Shown here in pieces: positions 42,719 to 52,383 of a DNA stretch of 64,000 bases. A program made the position numbers and the translations under genes. This stretch comes from Micromonospora sp. NBC_00421 (GTDB taxonomy: Bacteria; Actinomycetota; Actinomycetes; Mycobacteriales; Micromonosporaceae), in assembly GCF_036017915.1 (NCBI RefSeq), contig NZ_CP107929.1, forward strand, positions 2,883,501 through 2,947,500, in the 5' to 3' direction. Position 1 is the first letter of the stretch, and every line of letters begins with the position of its first letter. Under the pieces are notes generated by a model. The model searched no databases. It had not been told where the DNA came from and was given only the letters and a program-made list of their open reading frames with translations.

Positions 42719-42774
42719 CATGCGAGACAGCATCTCGCCACACGATGCTGCTACTCAGCCATGGCAACTGTCAA
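42719..42774 (-). promoter_or_regulatory. Rieske promoter with IclR-type operator 1
   Basis: A minus-strand TTGACA (complement of 42769-42774) is followed about 18 bp later by CAGCAT. CATGCGAGACAGCATCTCG (42719-42737), with inner dyad CGAGA-CAGCA-TCTCG, lies just downstream. Fifteen of its 19 bases recur at 50108-50126. The rest of the 310-bp divergent region to 43008 has a TAATAC box facing the acetamidase gene but no good -35. Confidence 0.6.
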
Positions 42775-43008
42775 GAGCAGGGCAGACTCCGGCACCGGGT
42801 TACTCGCTGTTAATACGAATGCAACACGTACCGGCGGGTTCGCGGACCACGATGCCCAGCATCCGACCCGCTCGGCTGATCCGCCCCACCGCGATCACCG
42901 GCCCTCGGACGCGGCCCGCGCACCCCGTCGCCGGCCGCCGGCCACCCCGCACCGGGCAGCGCCGTCCCGTCGCACCGCCAGCCGGTGTCACCCCTTCCGG
43001 AGGATGTC

Positions 43009-44118
43009 ATGCTCCAGCCGCACGATGGCCCGATCGGTGGAACCCACTACCTGCCCAGCACCCCGGAGACCTGCCTGTGGGGCCGGCTGCCGAACCGGCG
43101 GCACGAGCCCGTGCTGCGGGTCCGCTCCGGCGAGACCGTGACCATCGACACGCTCAGCCACGAGGGAATCCTGGAGGACCAGGGCCGCGACCCCGTCGGT
43201 TACCTCAAGCAGTTCGACGTCGCCAGCGACCAGGTGCTCACCGACGCCCGCGACCTGGCCGCCTCGGACGTCGCCCACGACTACGACGCCGACGGCCCGC
43301 ACGTGGTCACCGGCCCGATCGCGGTGGCCGGGGCCGAGCCCGGCGACCTGCTCCGGGTCGAGGTCGTCGACCTGCTCGTCCGCGCCCCGTACGGCTTCAT
43401 CAGCAGCCGGCACGGCTACGGCGCGCTGCCCGGCGAGTACCCGCTCACCCCGCCCGACTCCGGCCCGGACGGCGACGGCCCCCGGGAGTACGGCACGGTC
43501 AGCCACTTCACCGAGGTGGTCCAGCACGGCGGCCGGCTGTGCGGCACCCTGCCGTACGGCGACGGTCGGGCCGCCCGCTTCCCGCTGGCCCCCTTCCTCG
43601 GCCTGATGGGCGTCGCCGTGGACACCGACGACCCGGTCCACTCGGTGCCGCCCGGTGCGTTCGGCGGCAACCTCGACATCAACGAACTCCAGGTCGGCTC
43701 GACCCTCTACCTGCCGGTGCAACTGCCCGGGGCGGGCTTCTACGCCGGTGACCCGCACTACGCCCAGGGCGACGGCGAGGTGGCGCTGACCGCCCTGGAG
43801 GCACCGCTGCGGGCCACCCTGCGGCTGTCGGTCGTCCCCCGGGCGCAGGCGGGCCGGCTGCTCGGCGACGTCGACGGTCCCTTCGGCGAGACCGACACCC
43901 ACTGGCTCCCGGTCGGCCTGCACGGCGACCTCGACGAGGCGATGCGCCGGGCCGTCCGGGCCGCCGTGGGCTTCCTCGTCAGCACCCAGGGGATGCCCCC
44001 GCAGACCGCCCTGGCCTATCTCAGCGCCGCCGCCGACTTCGAGGTCAGCCAGGTCGTCGACGGGGTGAAGGGCATCCACTGCCTGATCCGCAAGGCCGAC
44101 TTCCCGGCCCACTTCTGA
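43009..44118 (+). CDS. acetamidase/formamidase family hydrolase
   Basis: A 369-residue protein of the FmdA/AmdA family: HYLPSTPETCLWGRL at the start, DVAHDYDADGPHVVTGPIAVAGAEPGD split around a beta-barrel, then PGAFGGNLDINEL, LYLPVQLPGAGFYAGDPHYAQGDGE and VKGIHCLIRK. Family members hydrolyse short amides such as formamide or acetamide. Here it may remove an amide from the pathway substrate. GGAGG precedes ATG 43009. It is divergent from the Rieske operon and shares its operator region. Confidence 0.9.
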   Translation: MLQPHDGPIGGTHYLPSTPETCLWGRLPNRRHEPVLRVRSGETVTIDTLSHEGILEDQGRDPVGYLKQFDVASDQVLTDARDLAASDVAHDYDADGPHVVTGPIAVAGAEPGDLLRVEVVDLLVRAPYGFISSRHGYGALPGEYPLTPPDSGPDGDGPREYGTVSHFTEVVQHGGRLCGTLPYGDGRAARFPLAPFLGLMGVAVDTDDPVHSVPPGAFGGNLDINELQVGSTLYLPVQLPGAGFYAGDPHYAQGDGEVALTALEAPLRATLRLSVVPRAQAGRLLGDVDGPFGETDTHWLPVGLHGDLDEAMRRAVRAAVGFLVSTQGMPPQTALAYLSAAADFEVSQVVDGVKGIHCLIRKADFPAHF

Positions 44119-44125
44119 CTGTGCT

Positions 44126-44165
44126 TCCCGGCCCGTGGCACTGCACTGCGGTGCGCGGGCCGGGA
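44126..44165 (+). terminator. hairpin after acetamidase gene
   Basis: TCCCGGCCCG (44126-44135) pairs with CGGGCCGGGA (44156-44165), a perfect 10-bp stem with a 20-nt loop, 8 bp after the stop. Confidence 0.55.
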
Positions 44166-44209
44166 CCGGGAAGGTCGGCCGACGGCGCGCCTCCACTGCG
44201 GTGCGCGGG
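44145..44209. repeat. 15-bp direct repeat in convergent gap
   Basis: ACTGCGGTGCGCGGG is found at 44145-44159 and 44195-44209, 50 bp apart. The remainder of the 311-bp gap 44119-44429 is GC-rich and shows no gene. Confidence 0.7.
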
Positions 44210-44429
44210 GCGGCACCCGAGCCGTCACCCCACCCACGGCCACGCCGCCCGCCCCCGGCCGGGACAGACCGAGGGCGGCGGACGCAGCCGGCCGGAGCCG
44301 GGCCGCTCCGTCGCCGCGAGTAGCACGACAGGCGGCAGGACCGGACGCAGCGGACGCGAACGTCGGACTGCGACGGGAAACGCCCGGACGACCGGCCCGG
44401 CCCAGGGGCCGAGCCCGGCGACGGACAGC

Positions 44430-45326
44430 TCAGGCAGTGGTGGAGACCTCGGCGCGGCGGGGTGCGGCGGCCATCGCCCCCGGTCGGGTGACGGTGACCG
44501 CCGCCGCCCGGCTCGCCCAGCGGGCCGCCTCGTCGATCGCCGCGCCGTCGAGCAGCGCGTCGGCCAGGGCGGCGCAGAAGGTGTCCCCGGCACCTGTGGC
44601 GTCCACCGCGTCGACCTGCTCGGCCGGCACCAGCCACTGCCGGTCGGTGGTCACCACCAGCGCGCCGTCGCCGCCGAGGGTCACCACCACCGGCCCCCGG
44701 GTGCCCAGCGAACGGGCCAGCGCGGCCAACCCGTCGGTCCCGACTGGGACCGGGACGCCGGCCAGGGCGGCCAGCTCACCCCGGTTGGGCACCAGCACGT
44801 CGACCCGGGCCAGGGTCGCCGGGTCGACCGGGCGGGCCGGGGCGGGATTGAGCACCACCAGGCCCTCCGCCAGCCGTACCGCCTCGGCCACCACCGTGGC
44901 GTCGACCTCCTGCTGCAGCAGGACCGCCCGCGCCGACCCGAGCAGGTCACGCAGGGGGGCGAGATGCTCGGGCGCGAGCCACATGTTGGCCCCCGAGCTC
45001 ACCGCGATGGTGCTGTCGCCGTCGGCGGTGACCAGCACGATCGCCTGCCCGGTCGGCCGGGGGGCGCGCAGCACCGCGTCGGTGACCACCCCCTCGGCGG
45101 CGATCAGCCCGAGCAGCCAGTCCCCGTCGGCGTCGATGCCGACCGCGCCCACCATCGCCACCCGGCGACCCAGCCGGGCGGCGGCGACCGCCTGGTTGGC
45201 GCCCTTGCCGCCGCCGGCCCGCCGGTGGTCGGCCGCGCCGAGCACGGTCTGGCCGGGGGCGGGCAGCTCGTGCAGCGGCACCACCACGTCCACGTTGAGG
45301 CTGCCCACCACCACGATGTCGGTCAT
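44430..45326 (-). CDS. rbsK: ribokinase (PfkB family)
   Basis: A 298-residue carbohydrate kinase. VVGSLNVDVVV and RRAGGGKGANQAVAAARLG are the ribokinase N-terminal signature. VDATGAGDTFCAAL is the PfkB C-terminal signature with the catalytic Asp and anion hole. It phosphorylates ribose or a similar pentose at O5. It is the last gene of a seven-gene aromatic-degradation operon, where a ribokinase is unexpected. A substrate carrying a pentose, or a kinase of another polyol, would explain it. It starts 5 bp after the cupin stop. Confidence 0.88.
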   Translation of the reverse strand: MTDIVVVGSLNVDVVVPLHELPAPGQTVLGAADHRRAGGGKGANQAVAAARLGRRVAMVGAVGIDADGDWLLGLIAAEGVVTDAVLRAPRPTGQAIVLVTADGDSTIAVSSGANMWLAPEHLAPLRDLLGSARAVLLQQEVDATVVAEAVRLAEGLVVLNPAPARPVDPATLARVDVLVPNRGELAALAGVPVPVGTDGLAALARSLGTRGPVVVTLGGDGALVVTTDRQWLVPAEQVDAVDATGAGDTFCAALADALLDGAAIDEAARWASRAAAVTVTRPGAMAAAPRRAEVSTTA

Positions 45327-45331
45327 CCCGG

Positions 45332-45706
45332 TCAGCCCTGCCCGGGACGCCAGGCGTGCGGCAGGAAGTCCGCCCGGGGCGGGGCGAAGACGTCCACGTT
45401 GATGCACGGGCCCTCGGTCGGTTCGATGTAGTGCTCCGCGCCGCGCGGCACCAGCAGCAGCGAACCCGGCCCCATCGGGTGCGGTACGCCGTCGACGTAG
45501 TAGTTGCACCGGCCGCCGAGGATCAGCACCAGCTGGTCGAAGTCGTCGTGGTGGTGCGGGTTGAGGTCCATCCCGACGGCGAGTTCGTGCCAGGCGAAGA
45601 GGACCTCGTCGGTGGCGTACACCTTGCGGCGCACCCCGGGACGGACCTCGGTGGCCGGGATGTCGTCCCAGTTGACCGAGATGCCGTACAGCTGCGGATT
45701 GAGCAT
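45332..45706 (-). CDS. cupin-domain protein
   Basis: A 124-residue single cupin with the metal motif NPHHHDDFDQLVLILGG and second motif GSLLLVPRGAEHYIEP, so His/Glu-type ligands are largely present. Small cupins beside ring-cleavage genes can be dioxygenases, isomerases or sugar-binding epimerases. The strong LxxVPRGAEHY motif suggests a bound acid or sugar. The exact role is unknown. Confidence 0.85.
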   Translation of the reverse strand: MLNPQLYGISVNWDDIPATEVRPGVRRKVYATDEVLFAWHELAVGMDLNPHHHDDFDQLVLILGGRCNYYVDGVPHPMGPGSLLLVPRGAEHYIEPTEGPCINVDVFAPPRADFLPHAWRPGQG

Positions 45707-45722
45707 GTGAACGCGTCCCTTC

Positions 45723-46565
45723 TCAGGCGGGTCGGGCAGGTGTGGCGAGCCGACGCAGGCCGGTGCCGAGCAGGTGCAGGTCCGAGCCGACGACGAGGTA
45801 CCGCGCGTCGGTCAGGCCGCACCGGTCCAGCGCCGCGGCGGAGCGGTCGGCGACCCAGCCGCCGAGGGCGGTCCCGGTGACACGCGCCGCGTCGGCGACG
45901 TCACAGGTGCGCCGCAGCAGTGGCCCCTGGTCGTCGGTGGTCGACAGGCCCAGGCTCACCGCCAGGTCGGTGGTGCCGACGAAGCCGACGTCCACCCCGG
46001 TCAGCAGGGCGGGCAGCGGGTCGTCGGTGGTCGCCGTCTCGATCTGGGCCACCAGTACGGGCGGGTGTTCGGCCTCCGCCGCCAGGTACCTGTCGAGGCC
46101 GTCGACGCCGTACCCTGCCGACGGGTGCGCCAGGCTGATGCTGCGCCGCCCGTGTGGGGCGTACCGGCTGGCCGCGCGCAGCGCCTCGACGTCGGCGCGG
46201 CGGCGGACGGTGGAGAGCTGGACCCCGGCGGCCCCGGCCTCCAGCAGCCGGTTGACCTGGCCGGGGTCGACGGCCGGCACCCGGACCAGCGCCGGCAGGC
46301 CGGCCAGTGCGGCGAGCCGGAGCTGGTCGGTGGCGGTCCGCTCGTCCAGGCCGGAGTGCTCCAGGTCGATCACGACGAAGTCGAGGCCGGAGCGGGCGGC
46401 CAGGGCGATCACGTCGGCCCCGGGCAGCTTGACGAAGGTGCCGACGAGCTGCCCGCCGCCGCGCAACGCCGCCCGCAGCCGGGCGCGGGCGGCGTGCACG
46501 CCGGTGGGCGGCGGCGACTCGACGGACGTCGGCGCTGCACGCCCCGGCTGCGACTCGGCGGACAT
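45723..46565 (-). CDS. HpcH/HpaI-family aldolase
   Basis: A 280-residue class II metal-dependent aldolase. GTFVKLPGADVIALAARSG, DFVVIDLEHSGLD, PALVRVPAVDP and LEAGAAGVQL define the family, and the metal-binding Glu of VAQIETATTDD and Asp of GTTDLAVSLG are present. Members split 4-hydroxy-2-oxo acids to pyruvate (or a homologue) and an aldehyde, the usual last step of meta-cleavage. The N-terminal ~22 residues are low-complexity. Confidence 0.88.
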   Translation of the reverse strand: MSAESQPGRAAPTSVESPPPTGVHAARARLRAALRGGGQLVGTFVKLPGADVIALAARSGLDFVVIDLEHSGLDERTATDQLRLAALAGLPALVRVPAVDPGQVNRLLEAGAAGVQLSTVRRRADVEALRAASRYAPHGRRSISLAHPSAGYGVDGLDRYLAAEAEHPPVLVAQIETATTDDPLPALLTGVDVGFVGTTDLAVSLGLSTTDDQGPLLRRTCDVADAARVTGTALGGWVADRSAAALDRCGLTDARYLVVGSDLHLLGTGLRRLATPARPA

Positions 46566-46572
46566 CAGCGGG

Positions 46573-47735
46573 TCACGCGCCGGTGGCGGGCAGGCCGCGC
46601 CACGGCACGGTCGGCACCTGCTCGCCGGCGAGCAGCACCAGGCTCGGCTCCAGCCGGGGCGCGGTGATCTTGTTGCCGGCGGCGTCGGGCAGCACCGCCT
46701 CCTCGGCCTCGGCCAGCACTGTGACGTGCGCCGGGCCGCCCTCGACCAGGGTGCCGTAGCCCTCGGCGTCCAGGCCGGTCAGCCGGGCCGACGCGGACGT
46801 CACCCGGGGCACCAACTGCTCCAGGGTCATCCCCATCGCCCGCAGCTTGGCCATGCTGGTGACCAGGTCGAAGACCGGGCCGCGCCAGTTGCGGGCGCTG
46901 GTGTCGGAGGTGACCACGTCGGGCAGGAAGCCCTGGGCGATCGCCGGCCGGGCGACGTCGAAGCTGAGGTTGCTCTTGCCGTGGGCGGACTCGAACAGCA
47001 CCCCGCGCTCGCGGGCGGCGTAGACCTCGGGCAGCACGGCGCCGTCGTTGAGGATGCCGTACGGCTTGCCGGTGTAGCAGTGCGCCACCACGTCGCCGGG
47101 GCGCAGCAGCGGCAGGATCACCGGCAGCGGCTCCGGCGTCTCACCGATGTGGATCATGAGCGGCAGGCCCGCCTCGGCGGCGAGCGCCAGCGACCGCTTG
47201 AGCAGCGGACGCCAGTCCAGCCCGACGACGTCCTCGGAGAGCCGGATCTTGAAACCACGGACCCGGTGCGGGTTCGCCTCGGCCACCGCCAGGGCGTCCT
47301 CGGGGACCAGCGTGTCCGGGTTGATCAGCTCACCGAACCGGAAGTCGATCAGGCCGAGGACCGAGACGTTGAGGAAGTTCACCAGCCGCATCCGGGCCGG
47401 CTCGGCGACGTACCGCTCGAACGCGGCGAAGGTGGACGCGCCGACCGTGCCGGCGTCGCAGGCGGCGACGACGCCCCGGTGCAGGTGCGCCTCGTCCGGC
47501 GGGGCACCCACCTTGGAGACCTCGGCGAAGATGTGGGTGTGCGCCTCCACCAGGCCGGGCAGCACGTACTGGCCGGTGCAGTCGACCACCTGGGCGGCGT
47601 CGGCGGCGAGGCCGGGCGCGATCCGGGCCACCCGGTCGCCGGTCACCGCGACGTCGGCGACCCGGCTGGCCCCGGTCTCGCCGTCGAACACCTGGCCACC
47701 GGCGAGCACCAGGTCGTACCGGTCGGAATTCTCAC

Positions 47736-47739
<4 letters not shown>
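46573..47739 (-). CDS. amidohydrolase-superfamily metallohydrolase
   Basis: A 388-residue TIM-barrel hydrolase of the amidohydrolase/deacetylase type. Metal ligands are visible in LVEAHTHIFAE, the likely carboxylated Lys in RGFKIRLS, His in LMIHIGETPEP and VVAHCYTGK, and the catalytic Asp in VVTSDTSARN. Some relatives cleave esters of alpha-hydroxy acids such as acetyl-mandelate rather than amides. In this operon it may remove an acyl group from an aromatic intermediate. It overlaps the FAH gene by 4 bp. Confidence 0.85.
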
Positions 47740-48652
<913 letters not shown>

Positions 48653-48656
<4 letters not shown>

Positions 48657-49633
48657 GCCGCGTCCGAGGAGTGCCCGGGAACGGTGCCGAGCGCCGGGTT
48701 GACCAGCGGGGCCAGGTTGTTGACGGCGGCGGCGGCCTCGCCGAAGCCGACCGAGATCAGGCGTACCTTGCCGTCGTAGTCGGTGATGTCGCCGGCGGCG
48801 AAGACCCGGGGCAGGTTGGTCCGCATCGACCGGTCCACCGCGACGTAGCGGCGACGCATCTCCAGGCCCCAGCGTTCCATCGCGCTGAGGTCGGCGATGA
48901 AGCCGAGCGCGGCCACCACCGCCTGGGCGGGCAGCGTCTCCCGGCCCTCGCCACGCACCTCGGCGAGGTGCACCGCGTCGACGGTGTGCTCCCCGTCGAT
49001 CCCGCAGACCTCGTACGGGGTGAGCACCCGCACTGTCGAGTCGTGCAGCTGGGTGACGCTGCGTTCGTGGGCGCGGAACTGCGGCCGGCGGTGCACCAGG
49101 GTGACGCTGCGGGCGTACGGCTCCAGGGCCAGCGCCCAGTCGACTGCGGAGTCACCGCCGCCGACCACCACGACCTCCTGCCCGGCGAGTTCCTCCAGCC
49201 GGGGGACGAAGTAGCGCAGGCCCCGGCCGAGGTAGTCGCTGCCGACCGGCAGCTCCCGGGGGGTGAAGGTGCCGATGCCGGCGGTGAGCAGCACCGCCGC
49301 CGCCCGGACCTGGGTGCCGGTGTCGGTGCCGATCAGCACGTGGTCCTCGGCGCAGGTCAGCTCGACGGCGCTCTCCCCGAGCAGGAACGTCGGCTTGGCG
49401 GTGGCGGCCTGGGTGAGCAGGGCGTCGACGAGTTCCTGGCCCCGGACGGCGGGCAGCCCGGCGATGTCGTAGATCGCCTTCTCGGGGTAGAGGGCGGCGA
49501 TCTGCCCGCCGGCCTCGGGCAGCGAGTCGATCACCGCCACGCTCATCCCGCGGAAACCGGCGTAGTAGGTGGCGTAGAGGCCGGCCGGGCCGGCGCCGAT
49601 GATCGCGAGGTCGACCTCGTGCCGCTCGGCCAT
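48653..49633 (-). CDS. TrxR-like ferredoxin-NAD(P) reductase
   Basis: A 326-residue flavoprotein with two dinucleotide folds: IIGAGPAGLYATYYAGFRGM for FAD and VVVVGGGDSAVDWAL for NAD(P)H. It has no CxxC, so it is not thioredoxin reductase; it matches the YumC-type ferredoxin reductases (VIDSLPEAGGQIAALYPEK). Its ATG overlaps the ferredoxin TGA by one base, so the two form an electron-transfer pair, most likely feeding the Rieske oxygenase. Confidence 0.9.
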
Positions 49634-49944
49634 CAGCCGGCGCTTTCCGCGACGGCCGGGTGGTCGTGGCCGACCCGGCCGATCTTGCGGGCGCCGCCCG
49701 GGGTGCCGATCTCGGTGAAGAACTCCGCGTTGATCGGGCCGAAGCGGGCCCGGTCGGCGGGCAGGTCGTCGAAGTGGAAGATCGAGGTGACCGGGCAGAC
49801 CGGCTCGCAGCGCCCGCAGTCGACGCACTCGTCGGGGTTGATGTACATCATCCGGTCGCCCTCGTAGATGCAGTCCACCGGGCATTCCTCGACGCAGGAC
49901 CGATCCTGTACGTCCACACATTCGTCGGTGACCACGTAGGTCAT
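49633..49944 (-). CDS. seven-iron ferredoxin (3Fe-4S/4Fe-4S)
   Basis: A 103-residue ferredoxin of the FdxA type. By alignment with Azotobacter FdI, Cys9, Cys17 and Cys50 would bind the 3Fe-4S cluster and Cys21, Cys40, Cys43 and Cys46 the 4Fe-4S cluster, leaving Cys25 free. AGGAGG precedes ATG 49944. It is the first gene of the seven-gene operon. A Rieske system with this bacterial 7Fe ferredoxin instead of a 2Fe-2S one is less common. Confidence 0.93.
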   Translation of the reverse strand: MTYVVTDECVDVQDRSCVEECPVDCIYEGDRMMYINPDECVDCGRCEPVCPVTSIFHFDDLPADRARFGPINAEFFTEIGTPGGARKIGRVGHDHPAVAESAG

Positions 49945-50077
49945 CGGTCCTCCTGCGGTTCGGTCGGCCGGCCGCATCCGCGCCGACGTGGCAGGTCGGG
50001 CACGCGCAGCCGATCCGGCGCGCCGGGCCCGTTGCGCGACGTCGCCGGATGCGGGGCGATGTCGTTGGTGTCAGGTC

Positions 50078-50126
50078 ACGCTAGAGACTTGTCGCAGAGT
50101 ATGTCAACATACGAGACGTCATCTTG
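50078..50126 (-). promoter_or_regulatory. ferredoxin-operon promoter with IclR-type operator 2
   Basis: On the minus strand TTGACA (complement of 50102-50107) and TAGCGT (complement of 50078-50083) are 18 bp apart. GTATGT-CA-ACATAC (50099-50112) covers the -35, and CATACGAGACGTCATCTTG (50108-50126) matches the Rieske-side site at 15 of 19 bases. The divergent M20-like gene starts 30 bp to the right. Confidence 0.65.
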
Positions 50127-50155
50127 AATGAAGTCACGCGGACCGAGGAGCGCGG

Positions 50156-51490
50156 ATGGCCGACGAGGCATTGGCGGCGCTGCGCCACGCCGCCGACCAG
50201 GCGATCGACGCGGCGACCCTGGGCGACGCGCTGGCGGCGCTCGCCGCGCAGCCGAGCCCGTACGGTCGGGAGCGGGCCACCGCGCAGCGGGTCGCCGACT
50301 GGGCCGCCACCCGCTGGCCGGAGCTGACCTGGCGGGTCGACCCGCTCGCGCACACCGCGACCACGCCGGACAGCGCCAACCTGGTCGGCGGCTCCGACCC
50401 GGGCGACGGCCCCGAACTGCTGATCTACTCACACCTGGACACCTCGCTGACCGGCGGCGTGGACTTCGACGCCCCGATCACCGGCCGGCACACCCCCGCC
50501 CCGGCGCTGGACCTCCCCGGCCCGGACGGCGACATCGTCAGCGGCTTCGGCCTCGGGGTGGCCCGGGCGGCAGCCGCCGCCGCCCTGGTCGGCTACGCCG
50601 CCGCGGCCGAGGCCTGCCGGGCGGCCGGCCGTCCGCACCGGCTGACCCTGCTGCTCGCCGCCACCGGCACCCACCGCCACGACCCCGACGCCGGGCCGGA
50701 CGACGGCGTCGCGCCGGCCCCCACCACCGGCGGCGTGCTCCACCACCTGCGCGACCGACCGCTGCCGGCCGCCGCGATCGTGGCCAAGACCAGCCCGCCG
50801 GGTATCCTCACCGCCGAGCCCGGGGCGATGTTCCTGCGGGTACGGCTGTCCAGCGGGTTCCATCCGGCACTGTTCCGGGACACCGCCACCCCGCCCGGCG
50901 GCCTGCTCACCCACCTCGGCGTGATCATCGAGGCACTGGAGGAGTTCCGCCGCGTCCACCTGGCCCGCCGGGCAGATCCGGACGCCCAGGTCGGCGCGGA
51001 GCTGGGCATCGGGGCGGTCCGGGCCGGCCAACCGGGCAAACCCGACCTGCTGCCCGGGGCGGTGGACCTCCACCTCTACCTGACCACGGTGCCCGGCGAC
51101 GATCCGGCGCAGATCACCGACGCGCTGCGCGCGACCCTGGTCCGGCGGCTGCGGGACACCCCGCTGGCCGGCTGCGGGCTGGCCGTGGCCGCTCACCCGG
51201 TCCACCCGTCCGCCGCCACCGCGCCGGACGCCCCGATCTGCCGGCACGCCCAGGACGCCTGGCTCGCCGCCCACGGGCGACCGGCGGCAGCGCTGCGCGG
51301 CTGGACCGGGTCGACCGACGGGGTGGTGCTGCGCGGCCGGGGGGTACCCACCGTCCGGCTCGGCCCCCCGGCGCTACCCCCCGACCCGGCCGACCCCCGA
51401 CGGGAGCGGTACGCCCTGCCGGAGCTGGTGCGTTTCGCCCGGTTGTACGCGGAAATCGCGCTGCGACACCAGCAGGCATCGACAGGCTGA
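50156..51490 (+). CDS. degenerate M20-like peptidase/deacylase
   Basis: A 444-residue protein that follows the M20 metallopeptidase outline: LLIYSHLDTSL gives the first H-x-D, and the C-terminal RGWTGSTDGVVLRGRGVPTVRLGPP fits the usual ending. The second metal Asp motif (normally GxxDMKGG) reads VSGFGLGVARAAAAA, and the catalytic Glu-Glu is replaced by TGTHRHDPD. It may bind one metal, use a different mechanism or have lost hydrolysis. GAGGAG precedes ATG 50156. It is divergent from the ferredoxin operon and 49 bp before iclR. Confidence 0.65.
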   Translation: MADEALAALRHAADQAIDAATLGDALAALAAQPSPYGRERATAQRVADWAATRWPELTWRVDPLAHTATTPDSANLVGGSDPGDGPELLIYSHLDTSLTGGVDFDAPITGRHTPAPALDLPGPDGDIVSGFGLGVARAAAAAALVGYAAAAEACRAAGRPHRLTLLLAATGTHRHDPDAGPDDGVAPAPTTGGVLHHLRDRPLPAAAIVAKTSPPGILTAEPGAMFLRVRLSSGFHPALFRDTATPPGGLLTHLGVIIEALEEFRRVHLARRADPDAQVGAELGIGAVRAGQPGKPDLLPGAVDLHLYLTTVPGDDPAQITDALRATLVRRLRDTPLAGCGLAVAAHPVHPSAATAPDAPICRHAQDAWLAAHGRPAAALRGWTGSTDGVVLRGRGVPTVRLGPPALPPDPADPRRERYALPELVRFARLYAEIALRHQQASTG

Positions 51491-51502
51491 CGTGTCATAT
51501 GC

Positions 51503-51518
51503 CATGATACTGTCTCAC
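51503..51518. promoter_or_regulatory. IclR-type operator 3, upstream of iclR
   Basis: CATGATACTGTCTCAC, read on the minus strand, is GTGAGACAGTATCATG and matches GCGAGACAGCATCTCG of the Rieske-side site at 12 of 16 bases. It lies 21 bp upstream of the chosen iclR start, suiting autoregulation. Confidence 0.5.
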
Positions 51519-51539
51519 TCTGCGCACAAAGGAATCCAG

Positions 51540-52373
51540 ATGGCGGACGATGCCCCTTCGCCGGTCAAGAGCGCTGATCCCAGCTCACCGGCGATCCAGA
51601 CCGTGCAGCGCGCGGCGGTCATCCTCAACGCGTTCACCGCGGCCCGCCCGCGCCTGAGCCTCAACGAACTCACCGCCAGCCTCGGCACCAGCAAGGCCAC
51701 CGCGCACCGCTACACCAAGGCGCTGCGGGAGAGCAACCTGCTGCGCTACGACGAGCGCGAGGGACTCTACTCGCTCGGCCCGCAGATCCTGACCCTCTCC
51801 GCCGCCGCCCGCGCGGCGATGCCGGTGATCAGCATCGCCGGGCCACGCATGCAGCAGCTGGTCCGCGAGATCGACGAGACGGTCGTGCTGAGCGTCTGGG
51901 ACGGCGACACCGCAGTGGTGGTCCGCGCCGACGACAACACCGACCGGGTCATCCGGGTCAGCGTGCGCACCGGCTCGCGGCTGTCCCGCACCGAGTCCGC
52001 CCAGGGCCGGGTGTTCTGCGCGTTCCTCCCCGAGGCCGACGTCCCCGGGCTGGCCGACGAGATCGCCGCCTCCGGCGAACTGCGCCGCGAGATCGACAAG
52101 ATCCGGCGTACCGGCATCTCGGCCAACACGCCCTCGGCCAACGGGGTCCGCAGCATCGCCGCGCCGATCTTCCGGGGCAGCACCCTCATCGCCGCCATGG
52201 CCATCGTCGGCACCACCACCTCGGTCCCCGAGGGCACCGACAGCCCGCTCGCCATCGCCCTGCAACGCGCCGCCGCCGTGGTCACCGCCGAGCTGGGCAG
52301 CGGCGGCAACGGCCACCACCCGCACGCCGCCGGCAACGGTCACCCCCCGGCCAGCGGCAACGGTCGCCGCTGA
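51540..52373 (+). CDS. IclR-family regulator of the aromatic island
   Basis: A 277-residue regulator: winged helix (AIQTVQRAAVILNAF, LSLNELTASLGTSKATAHRYTKAL) and an effector GAF-like domain (VVVRADDNTDRVIRVSVRTGSRL, SAQGRVFCAFL, GVRSIAAPIFRG). ATG 51540 follows AAAGGAA; an earlier ATG at 51492 would place the operator inside the gene. IclR proteins commonly sense aromatic acids. The Gly/His/Asn-rich tail is unusual. Three similar sites near the island's promoters are its likely targets. Confidence 0.9.
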   Translation: MADDAPSPVKSADPSSPAIQTVQRAAVILNAFTAARPRLSLNELTASLGTSKATAHRYTKALRESNLLRYDEREGLYSLGPQILTLSAAARAAMPVISIAGPRMQQLVREIDETVVLSVWDGDTAVVVRADDNTDRVIRVSVRTGSRLSRTESAQGRVFCAFLPEADVPGLADEIAASGELRREIDKIRRTGISANTPSANGVRSIAAPIFRGSTLIAAMAIVGTTTSVPEGTDSPLAIALQRAAAVVTAELGSGGNGHHPHAAGNGHPPASGNGRR

Positions 52374-52383
52374 CGGGCCGTCG

